Shown here one piece after another: positions 32,194 through 42,772 of a stretch of 64,000 bases of DNA (positions are counted from its first letter, which is position 1; each line of letters opens with the position of its first letter). Made by a program: the position numbers and the translations under genes. Source of the stretch: Dendrobium chrysotoxum (lineage: Eukaryota > Streptophyta > Magnoliopsida > Asparagales > Orchidaceae); NCBI GenBank assembly GCA_019925795.1, contig CM034311.1, positions 31,599,472 to 31,663,471 on the forward strand, in the 5' to 3' direction. The notes beneath the pieces are model-generated. The model searched no databases, was not told the DNA's origin, and worked only from the letters and a program-made list of their open reading frames with translations.

Positions 32194-34106
32194 CAGGAGG
32201 AGTTCAATCAAGCATTCTAAGCAAATAATGCATGATACTCAAACAACAAAACTTAAAGCCAAGCACAAAGCACAAGCCCGATATGAAGTCACATTTTTAT
32301 TTGATTTTCTTGGTTTCTAATCTCAAGATTGAATGGGATGAATTAATAAAATAAATAATAATGTTGGCAAGTGATTGTAGGTCTGAGACGATAATCACAA
32401 TTACAAAAAAAAAAACTTTTTTTGACGTGGATATGGAGCAGCACACTGTCACTCTTCAACCCATTATTTGATATTGTGATATTCTAAAAGATGGTTATCA
32501 TCTCAAGAATTCTCTTTTTTGATATCTCATTTTAATATATTTTTTGTCTATTTTTAATAATATTAATTTCATAAATTATTTATTTATTAATTTAATTAAT
32601 TATAATACACTATTAAAATATATTAAAATATGATCAAAATATATTGGAATTTTTGTAGATTTTGTGTTGGAAAAAAATTAAATTTATTTTATACATAATA
32701 AGTAATTTTTATTAATTTTTTAAGAAGTTCAAAAATCAAATTTGAGCTTTATGCGTTTAAGTCAAATTAAATATTAAAAAATTAGCCCAAAATTTTTTCT
32801 AAAATATAATCAATATATTTTTGTGTTTGTATGTAACTTTGTATTTGTCATAATCTAACTTAATCAAATATATAAAAATTTAAAAAAGATAACTAAACTT
32901 AAAACCTAATTTTAAGAAATAAATATCAATTAATAAATTATAATGCTAGCTTCAATTAACTATCAATATTTTGAATTTTGTACGTATTCATTAACTATTA
33001 TAGCTAATTAACATCAATTTTAAAATTGAACCATACATTTGCTTCTCAACTCTTCGTATTCCCATATCTTATTATAATTCGTATAACTTCCATATTAAGC
33101 ACATACAATCTGTGTGCTTGTATGAAAAATTTTTGTTTTCGATTCATTGCTTTGTCTTGAAGTTCTTCATCTTCGCCATTGCTAACTCTCTGTCTCCCTA
33201 GATCTCCTTCTTCATTGTTATCTCTCTCTGTCTCCCTTGAAGACTTTAAACATCTTCATGTGAATGTATCCTCTTCTTATGTTAGCTTAGTTGATTACAA
33301 TAATTTTGGTTAATTCCTTCTATATTCAATTATGACTGCATGCAATATAGCTTTAAGAATTTAATATATTCATCTCATTTGATTGATTTTTTTGGGAACT
33401 TCATTGCTGAAATTATGAGCTCTTCTTTTGCATTTTAAATTCAATACTTTCCATTTTTTCTATTATTCTTTTGTCATCTTAAAAATTTCTAACATAAATC
33501 TTAATATCTCTTGACAGAGTGTTTTGAAGATTCCCTTCTATTTAAAGATGATTCCAACCTTTAACTTTGATGAGTAGAAAGGTGCTCTCCTTGTGCCAAT
33601 GTAATATTTATTTTTTGAATCTTCTTTGCATTCTTCAACATGGCATTTGAATGTTGCAGTTGTATCCTAAATAATATGATGATAAGTTGAATATACATTT
33701 CTTCTATTTTGAAACAAAACTTTTGTTAATAGTTGAAAATTGAATTTTTGTTCACCATGTTAATTGTATATTTGAACTTTAATTTTGAGTCTATTACTTG
33801 TTAAATATACCATATCTCAATATGCTGAGAAGTTTGAAGGGTGATGATGCAACAATTATAAGTGCACTTGAAGCTACTTCTCTGACAAGGCCTTCTATTA
33901 ATTGTCACATCTAAGAGTTCTGTTAATATGATGAAGATTATTAATCATCTTTTAGTTGCACACTCAAAGCTATTGTTGGAAAAAGTTAATGTTGAAAACC
34001 TGTTACTTTTATTTTAACGATTGATTTTTAGTTGATTTGTTGTTTGTAACTAATAAGCTATCTTTATTTGTTTATATATATCTTTTATGTGTTATAAAAA
34101 TAAAAA

Positions 34107-34130
34107 TCTATACTATTATAAAAGGGGCTT
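34107..34130 (+). other. Second, internal Helitron 5' terminus
   Basis: TCTATACTATTATAAAAGGG after a run of A closely matches the outer 5' end at 31027. It marks either a nested Helitron sharing the 3' end at 36965 or an alternative initiation site. Confidence 0.75.
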
Positions 34131-36932
34131 GGGTTTCCTTCCACAGCGAATCCTAACCATCTATTTTTATTAATTTTAATTATTCAAATCAAATCTCAAC
34201 CCTTAATTTTAATTATTATAATTATAATTAACACAATTTATATTAATACCGGTCTATTTTTATATTATATCTACCAATAATACCCATTTCAATTAATACT
34301 CGTTCTATTTGAAAATTTAATGTTGAGTTCGCTGTTTTAGCCCTATTTCGTCAATTTCGTGATTTTGCCTCTTTGCTTGCCTTGTTTTGCGATTTCATCA
34401 ATCTTCGGCTTCTAGGTTTCAGTCTCTTTAGCTTCCTCAACGTTTCTTCTTGCCGGCACTTCAGCTTGCCCACCGATAGGTCTCGCGATTTCAGACTCTT
34501 CATTTTCATTACGTTTCCTCTTACCGGCATTTATGATTCTTTACTTTCTGAAAGATGAAGCAACTGTTGAATCCTTTGGAACCTTTGGAACAAACAATTC
34601 GATTCTCTATAAGATAACCCTCCCCCTCTCCATCATATATAATTGCTTAAATCATTCTCACATATGTTTTTGGCTAAATCTTTAGTGGTTTACTTTTGCA
34701 TTTGCTTTTTGTTTCTCTATGTCGACTTCAAAGGATCTCTATTACCTTGACTTCAAAAATTAGATATAATTTACGGCTGTATGAATCTTATGTTTTAAAA
34801 TTTGAAATTGTTTTTCTTTAAAATTTTGAATTGTTCTAATAAATTATTAGCATGTTATTTGTTATATGTACTTTGAAATTGTTTTTCTTTCTTAATAAGC
34901 ATTGGGATGAAGCATGTGCTCTATGGCTGTATTCATCTAGCTTCCTATGCAATGGAAACCGAACAATAGGTATGATTATAGGAACCTCTGTAATTACATC
35001 ACGTTGGTAAGAGTCTCTAGACACACATGCATAATTTGAATGGTTGAAGCCTTATCCCAACTATTCAAATAGTAAAAAAATAGTAGATGAGAACTTCAAC
35101 CATTCAAACAAATTAAAAATTGTGTTGATAATGATCACATGCTTCCAACACTAATTTGTTATAAGTGAGAAGATTCACTAAATGTTTAGATTAAAAATAT
35201 GCCAATCATCATAATATTCAAATCCAAAACAAGCAACTCACTTATATCAAGTGCTGATGCAACCCATTATTTAAGAACACAATCAACCCTACACTTATTA
35301 CAACTATCAAAAGAATATGAAGATCAATATTAGTGCCCTGAAATGGCTGCAGTTTAATATTCCAAAGTTAAGTAATGTAGGACATGTCATTTCTATGTCC
35401 TCTTGATGTAGAAATTCAATCAATTCGTAGTGACTATGACAAATTCAATCAATTAGACAGTTCAGCAACTGCAAGCAAAGTAGCTAAAACATGTCATGCA
35501 TTCATTTTAGTTTGAAAGAAATTTGCACCAATTTACAAGCATTACAAATTCGCTCTAAATTCACAAGCATTACAAGGACACAAAATAAATAAATTTGCAC
35601 CAATTTGTTTATTTTGTCTTAAATATACTTATTAGAAGTTTTAATTTGTTTATCGAAAATGTTTAATTTTATGTATTTATTTTGTATTTTCTGTTTGCCT
35701 TATGCTTCGTAAAATTTGTTTTTATGTATTTATTTTGTGATATTATACTTGAGCTAAGTAATTTATACCTTTCATTTTTTTTATTTCAAGAAAATTTATA
35801 ATTTTTGTGATATTATGCTTTCAATAGTTGATGTACATATATTTCTTTTATTAAATCTATGTAAAAAGAACTAATATGTTTGTCTTAGCCTAACTACATG
35901 CTTACTTACAACATATGAGCAATTGCTGATGAATTTTGATTTGTTTATCTGCCTCACTACAAATCCAATAAATTATATAGAGATAACTTTTACAAAAAAA
36001 TTTTTAAACCGCCAATGCCAATCTCAAGCCCAGATGAAAAACATTGATGGTTTATTTTTCTTACAATAAAAAATTTATGCTGTTCTTCTAAAGGTTTAGA
36101 AGAGAGAAGAATATTTGATATAAAAGGAAATCATGACAAATTTGGTGTTCCTTATGTTGGAAGTGCATTGTATTTCTTCTCAATTCACAATGTCAGTTCA
36201 CAATTCAAAAGTCTTGGCACGATTCAAAGTGTATCCCTTGTGGTAAGTTCTCTTAACTTTCCCTCACATATAATTACTATGTTTGTGCACTTTTTTATAA
36301 TGAAGTAATGAGCTCTTACCATCTATATATCAAGTCTCACAAGTGAGTTTAAGACTACTCTTTAATTTATTTATTCTAATCATTTTTATTAATGATATAA
36401 CGTGAGAGATGTTCAAGACAAAAAATCTTGTTGCAAAGGGTTTGTTATGATATGCAAATTCATGCTGAATATGCTTCCTTTGGAAAGCAAATGTGATGTT
36501 GACTGAATTGTGTAATTGATACATAATACACAATGAAGTCATTGATGAGCAAACATATGAGATGGTGCATTGAGTTTTTTTTTTTTGAGATAGATCTCTC
36601 TACATAAAGTTATTCGAGCTCATCAATCAAGTTGTTTGTTGCAAAATTTGCTCTTGGGGATCTTCGTCCATCGCTTGTAACTACTTATTTTAAATTTAAT
36701 TTTGTTATTTTTCTCCTTTTGATATTTTTTAATTGAAAGATAGGATTAAATGTGTGCTAGGTGCTACATGTAATTCAATTTATCTTAATTCAAGTATAAT
36801 AGAAGTATAAATCATTTATATTGATATAAATATTGCATTTAATATTGATATACAATTTAATATCTTTGATAAAAAGTATCATATATATATTTTTAATTTT
36901 GTTATATATTTTTAATTTTTTAAAATTTTAGT

Positions 36933-36965
36933 CACGTGCACCATGTGCACGTGCATTTATACTAG
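36933..36965 (+). other. Helitron 3' hairpin and CTAG terminus
   Basis: Stem 36933-36941 pairs with 36945-36953 around the loop cat. CTAG is 36962-36965. Confidence 0.9.
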
Positions 36966-37400
36966 TATATAGAAATGAATGAAATGAAAAAATGAAAATA
37001 AAAAGAAATTAAAAAATGAGATTTGCCTCTTATTCTCGTATCTCCTGCGTCGAATCCTGCTAAAATCCTGGGTATCTTGCTGAAATCTCTGGCACTCTGC
37101 ACTGCTTCACGGTCGCTTCCCGTAAATCGCGCGGATCACCATGAACAAGCCGGTCTCACCCTCGTCGTTAAAATGAAACCAGTTGATGCTTCATTGGTTT
37201 CTTTGCTTCTCCATTCGGTTTCACTAGTTCTCTCCTGCCTCCTTTTGCTAAAGCCAATCCTGACCGCAAGCCCAAATTCCATGATTACAAGCAATTCACC
37301 TGCCCGTTCACAAATCTCAACCTCTTGAATTGCAAGACGCATCAATCCACCAACTCTCAACTCCCGCCTCCAACCTCAACATCTGATTTCTCCATGCAGT
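36966..37400 (+). pseudogene. Gene-like remnant shared with 57.78-58.00 kb
   Basis: After the Helitron the duplicated locus resumes (gaaatgaatgaaatgaaaaa) and then becomes GC-richer and coding-like. One frame (37023-37328) is open for 101 codons. Another reads ...FAKANPDRKPKFHDYKQF... near 37240-37300. The other copy is cut by a copia LTR at 58002, within the same ttggtttcttt text. Neither frame gives a domain I recognise. Confidence 0.45.
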
Positions 37401-39109
37401 CGCAAGCAATAAATAACAATCAAAGCTACCTAATTTTTTTATCAATATCAATAACAACATAAATAAAATTATCGATCAAAATATCAATATATACATCTAT
37501 ATTCAATTTTTAAAAATCATATATACTACTTAGGATTTATATAATCATATCATAACTACTCTATTATGAGTATAAAAGAATAATTAAAATAAAAAGAAAC
37601 AGGACTTGAAGAATTCTGATCACTTCACACTCCTAATCCTCTGCCCTGACCTGAAATCATTTAACCACATATAATAAGCTAAAAAGCCTAACAAGTCATG
37701 TAAATCTACAACTAAATTCAAAGCACGGTAAAGACACAATATGCATAATGAGTTAAAAAGTTAAACAGGTCGTCAAAATCTACAACTGAATTCAAAGCAC
37801 GGTAAAGGAGTAATATACATGTTAATGATTAAATTATAATAGTAACATTCATATGATTATTGAATTAGTGAAGAAACAGTAAAATTCACATGCAGTAGTA
37901 GTAGAGTCTATAAACAATAAAATACTATGGTATGGAAGGCAATAAAGCGGTAAATTAGTAAGAGTATCAAATCTATAAAGCAATTGTCATATCCGTAATA
38001 TTAATCAGTACAAAAATTAGATAAAGTATTGAATTAAAATATTAGTAAAAATTCTTAAAATTAAATAGATATAATAAAATTATATAGGAATGTGCACATG
38101 CTACACAATTATTTTATATCATTATTAAATCAATATCTTAATCATATGCTCAATATATCCTACATATCACGTACTCAATGAATATATCATATTTTTTGTA
38201 TCAATAAATCAATAACAATGTTAATAATAAATTTATATAGTAATATAAATAATGCATCAATAATATTCATTTTAGTAGTCATACTAAACAAGTAAGAATT
38301 ATGTCTATCATGGTGTTTTTTAGTATTATATTAGTGTCAATAATTCGTTGGCTCAGTAAACAGAATCATCACTCTTTGTCCGTCGGCATTGTAATCATAT
38401 CCTTATAACTCCCAACCAGTGTATCACGTGAATCAGTAGAGGATAACACTAAATCACAATATTTAAAAGAAAGCTTGTTGGCCCACACCATCCTATACAA
38501 GTCAATCAATCTCCAACCAACGGGTCAACCAGTCTTTACTTGTCGTTTACATACACATTATTATCACAGTATTATAACAGTAATCTCAATCACATATTCA
38601 CATTCATTTCTAATACATTACAACAAATAAAGCATAATTGAGCTTAATTCAAAAAGTGTCAAAAAGTCCTAACGGTAAACAATAAAAATCATACTGAGCA
38701 AAAATTCATATTTTTAGAATTTAACCAAATTACTAGATATTACATAAAATAACATTCTGAAGCTTTAGTTGAACTAAATAACTATTTTTAGATGTTAAAA
38801 TAAACTTCTGGGTAGGCAAAAATCACTGTATTTCAAAATAACCCAGTAAGAAAATCTCAAATAAATACTCAAACATTCATAATCTCAATCTCTATAATAT
38901 ATAAAAAGTTACGCGATGAAAGTTTTACCAATGCTAAATTATTATCATTTTTCGGTAACGGAAACACAAGTTTGATCGAAATAATATCAAAAATATAAAA
39001 TTATTGAAATCAGAAATAGGGTAATGATTTATTACAACAAGGCGAGTAAATCTCTTAACTAGGCCGACTGACAAAAATTGCTCAACTGCGTACAAATTCA
39101 AACTTTTTT
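37401..39109. other. AT-rich spacer, no gene
   Basis: Holds an imperfect tandem duplication of about 75 bases (aaatctacaact.aattcaaa at about 37700 and 37775). The rest is AT-rich without open frames or inverted ends. The part around 38.35-38.55 kb is somewhat less AT-rich and could be old LTR sequence, but I find no boundaries. Confidence 0.45.
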
Positions 39110-39374
39110 TGCAAACCTGGATTTAAAAATTACAATTTTGAAGATAACAAATATTTCTGTGTTCTATTTTGGTTGACTAACATTTCAGGTACAAAAGATC
39201 AAATGCAATCCAAGCCAATTCAAGATCGAATCCGCATGTGTTTAATTATAATTTTTTCCTTTATTGAGTCAAATGTAATGTAATTGATCTCCTAGCTAAG
39301 TAACCTTGCACACACACACACACTCAGGAGGAGAGTTTTAGTGAGTTAGGTTTTCTATTTCAAATTTTATTCAT

Positions 39375-40133
39375 ATCGTCCTAGAAGATATTCATATCGT
39401 CCTGGACGATCCAGTGAAAATAAAAACCCTAATTAGGGTGGCCGTGTTTAAGTCGATTTGATTAAGCAGATCGTCCTAGACGATACACATATCGTACAGG
39501 ACGATAGGCTCAAATAAAAAATTCTTAGCCACAGATTAAGTTAGGCAAATTTTTATTTTTAGAGATTTGGTCTGATCGTCTCGGACGATACGTGTTTCGT
39601 CCAGGATGATCCATTATAATCACGCCTAAATTAGTCTGGTGATTAAAAAAAGTAATTAATTTGTGATTGATACGATCATATCGTCCTGGACGATATGTGC
39701 AAAATCCTCATCGTCCAGAGCACTTCACTTAGACGATCCGAGAAATGTGCTGGACGATATTCCCAATTTTGAACTAATCGTATGGCACAATCACGATATC
39801 GTCCTAGAGGATCAAGTTATTTTGAGATCGTCCAGCATATTTTGGCTATACGACCCAAGCTATGTGCAGGATGATTTTGTCATTTTTGAACTAATCGTAC
39901 AGGATGATACACTTATCATCCTGGACGATCAAGTCATTTTGAGATCGTCCAGCACAAGTTTCCCTAGATGATTAGAGCTATCTTCTGGACGAAATTCTTG
40001 ATTTACACTAATCGTCCCGGACGATCGCAGAATCGTACGGGATGATCTGAATAAATTTTATCTACTAATCGTCCAGAGGAACCAAATCGTCCAGGCTGAT
40101 ACATGTGATTTTAAACTGATCGTACAGGACTAT
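39375..40133. repeat. Array of a 15-bp palindrome, left LTR
   Basis: Consensus atcgtcc-N-ggacgat. Clear copies at 39375, 39396, 39470, 39491, 39575, 39596, 39680, 39797, 39895, 39917, 40011, 40032, 40087 and 40119 (some with one or two changes), plus half copies (atcgtccag) between. Many changes are CpG transitions (cg to ca or tg). Part of the array was also duplicated as a unit of about 118 bp (gaactaatcgta at 39771 and 39889). Confidence 0.9.
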
Positions 40134-40239
40134 CTTTGACGACCAATTAAGATTTAGGACAATTTTTGAGCCCTCCTATTTAAGATATTTTTCTTTCAAC
40201 AAAAAAAATCTTTTTGCCACTTTTTTTCCCAGAGAAAAC

Positions 40240-40242
<3 letters not shown>

Positions 40243-40275
<33 letters not shown>
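40243..40275. repeat. (GA)n microsatellite in the LTR
   Basis: About 33 bases here, shorter and interrupted in the right LTR (50094-50128). Confidence 0.95.
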
Positions 40276-40280
<5 letters not shown>

Positions 40281-40421
40281 GATAGAGAGAGGATCTTATA
40301 AGGGGAAGTTTGTGAGATGTTCACAAAGGTTGCTCCAAGCAAGGATCTGAGTCGTCTTCTCCGGTCGTCATCTCTTATTTTGTCAGTGTCTCTTTGGGAG
40401 GATCGTCCACAAGAAGATTCG

Positions 40422-40538
40422 GGTTCTCTGCCTGCTTCAGGAGGAAACGAAAGGAGTCCAGGTTCTCTACCTGCTTCAGGAGGAAGCGAAAGGAGTCTAG
40501 GTTCTCTGCCTCACCCGGTTGGTGGAAAGGAGTTTTGT
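40422..40538. repeat. 39-bp tandem repeats, three units
   Basis: Units at 40422, 40461 and 40500 begin ggttctct.cct; the first two share gcttcaggaggaa and the third diverges after its first third. Being a multiple of three, the unit keeps a reading frame open, giving a repeated peptide in the 40317-40739 frame. The same array is in the right LTR. Confidence 0.9.
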
Positions 40539-40902
40539 ACAGGCTTCTCCGCCTTGCTGTGGGAGCAGAAGGAGAGTTACTTATTGTTAGTGCAATACCA
40601 GGAGGGGAGGCTCCAGGGAGTGGACGTAGGTCAAGTTAACCGAACCACTATAAAATCTAGTGTGTTCTTTCTGATTATTTTTTGCACTTATTTTTCTATT
40701 GATGATTGTGTGATTGTGATTATTATTTCATTATCATGAACATCTACACATCATCGCGAAACTGTCATTATATTAAAATATTCAAAAAGTTTTTTCTAAA
40801 TCATTTTTGTTCACAAATTTTTTAAAATAATCAATTCACCCCCCTCTTGGTTAGCCTCGGGACTAGTTCACAACGACTTAGCATCTTTCACGAACTTTCA
40901 AG

Positions 40903-40914
40903 TGGTATCAGAGC
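40903..40914 (+). other. Primer binding site, initiator tRNA-Met
   Basis: tggtatcagagc two bases after the 5' LTR end. Confidence 0.95.
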
Positions 40915-40957
40915 GGGATTCAAAAATTAAGTTTAAAAACTTTTTGAATTTTGATCC

Positions 40958-42660
40958 ATGGCTAACTTTGGTAATCATAATACTGCTGAAGGTTATTCAA
41001 TTACATGATCACCATTGTTTGATAACATACCTTTTAATTTTTGAAAAACTTATATGTCCACCTTTTTACAATCTATAGATTATCGCATGTGGATGCTTGT
41101 TAAAGATGATTATAAAACACCATTTAGACTTGTTAATGGAATTAAAACTGAACTTCCGTTTACTAAATGAACATTTGATGATTATGATCTAGCACAACTG
41201 AATGCAAAATGCTTGAACTATTTTTTTTGTGCACTGAAATCTGAAGATTACATGTGTGTTTCTACTTGCACTGCTGGTAAAAAAAATCTGGGATATACTA
41301 TGTATTACTTATGAAGTTACATCTGAAGTTAAGCAATCTAGATTGAACATTTTACTTCACGACTACGAACTTTTTCGCATGAAACCTACTGAATCAATTT
41401 CTGAAATGTATACTAAGTTTACTAAAATTGTCACCTCCCTGCATACCTTAGGAAGAGAGCTTACTAATTATGAGAAAGTTAACAAAATTCTGAGATGTTT
41501 GCCTTCTTCTTATGATGTCAAGATAACTGTAATTACTGAATCCAAATATTTGAACAATTATTCTATTAATAACTTACTTGGGTCACTTATTGCTTACGAG
41601 CAAGGAGTGAACCAATGTCAAATTGACGCAGGTGAGAAGAAGGAGAAAACTGTGATGCTGATGGCCAACGATACTGACATTGATTCTTTCAGGTCTGATA
41701 GTGATAATGTTGCCTTAATCACTAGGCAATTCAAAAACTTTCTAAGAAAGAAATACAAGAACTTTCAGAAGTGGAATAATGGTAAGAGTAGAAGAAATTT
41801 TAAAGGTTCATTTGATACTGTTTATTTTGAATGTATGAAGCCTGGACATATAAAGGCTGATTGTCCTACACTTAAGGTTCACCCAAGTAAGGAGAAGGGT
41901 GAGGAGAAACCCAAGTTCAGAAAGGACAAGAAGAAGATTCAAAAGGCTTGCTGGGCGGATTCAGTATCTGACTCCTCTGAGACTGAAGCTGAAGAGGAGA
42001 CTACGAACTTGTGTTTGATGGCAGATGATCATCCTGGTCAGTTTGACCAAGAAGAGATATGTGAGCTAACATACGATCAATTACTTGAAGTTTCTGAGAA
42101 AATTCATTCATCATATAGGAAACTTAAGAAAACCCATGCCAGCCTGAAATTGGATTTCTTAAATTTGCAAAAAAGAGCATGATGTTTTGGTTAAAGATCA
42201 TTCTACGCTTGATAGTAATCACATGCCCTTACTTGATGAATTTGATGAATTAAACCAAAAGCATTCTGAACTAATTATTGAGCATGATTCATTGAAAACA
42301 TCGCATGTTAATTTAGAAAGAACTTTTAAGGAATTCGAAACTCATGCATGTGATTTAGATAGTAGTGAGCATTATTTGAAATTTAAAATTACAAGTCTTA
42401 AAAAGGAGAATGAATTTCTAAGTGTAAAAATTAGTGCTTTTGAGAAAAATGAAACACCTCTTACTTTTACACAATTTTATGTACCTCCACCATTTGAAGA
42501 ATCTAATTCAAAATTATCAAAGCATATTTCATTCAAACCTAGGAAGAGGCACTATCACCCACGTAAATTAGTTAACCCTTTTCCTGGTGTTAAATATTTT
42601 TCTTGTGGCATGTTAAGACATATCTCCCACACCTGCACTATCCACCGTAGTATACATTAG
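40958..42660 (+). pseudogene. gag of the SIRE-like element, broken
   Basis: Starts with ATG at 40958 (MANFGNHNTAEGYS), then carries stops near 41006, 41043 and 41168 and a frameshift near 41280. The longest open part is 41256-42182 (308 codons). It holds the copia gag core (DYELFRMKPTESISEMYTKF) and a zinc knuckle at about 41830 in which the first Cys is Tyr (YFECMKPGHIKADC). After a stop at 42180 the frame restarts at 42187 with a helical, coiled-coil-like segment and a second Cys/His cluster (CGMLRHISHTC, about 42604-42636), ending at 42660. The normal protein would form the capsid of the particle. Confidence 0.85.
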
Positions 42661-42772
42661 GTGTGGAGGCCCAAATTGCATGCTTCACAGCACAGCACAC
42701 ATGCATTGCATTCTTCTTTTCATAAGAAGGAACCAAAACTTGTTTGGGTTCCTAAATTTGACATTTTTATAG

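Larger units (their letters stand above)
31027..36965 (+). mobile_element. Non-autonomous Helitron (5.9 kb)
   Basis: Begins TCTATACTACTATATAAAAG after an A and ends ...ACTAG before a T. A perfect 9-bp stem hairpin (cacgtgcac / gtgcacgtg, 36933-36953) lies 8 bases before the CTAG, which are the diagnostic Helitron ends. The paralog at 57.72-57.78 kb lacks the whole insert. No Rep/helicase gene is present, so mobility would need another Helitron. A second Helitron-like 5' end lies at 34107. The interior is AT-rich with short exon-like pieces such as the cttcatcttc/ctctctctgtctccc text repeated at about 31.70-31.78 and 33.16-33.24 kb. Confidence 0.85.
39110..40900 (+). repeat. 5' LTR of the SIRE-like element (1791 bp)
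   Basis: TG...CA ends. Main contents in order: an array of the 15-bp palindrome atcgtcc-N-ggacgat (39375-40133), a TATA-like region near 40180, a GA microsatellite (40243-40275), 39-bp tandem repeats (40422-40538) and the conserved 3' end gaactttca. Open frames over it (39663-39971, 40317-40739) follow the repeats and are not believed to be genes. Confidence 0.95.

Noticed and set aside
39663..39971. 102-codon frame with repeated DDQVILRSSS peptides
   Set aside because: The peptide repeat is the translation of the palindrome array within the LTR. The right-LTR counterpart differs without codon-position bias by eye, and there is no known domain.
40317..40739. 140-codon frame in the left LTR
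   Set aside because: It follows the 39-bp tandem repeats and lies in the LTR leader. In the right LTR the corresponding frame differs in start and length.
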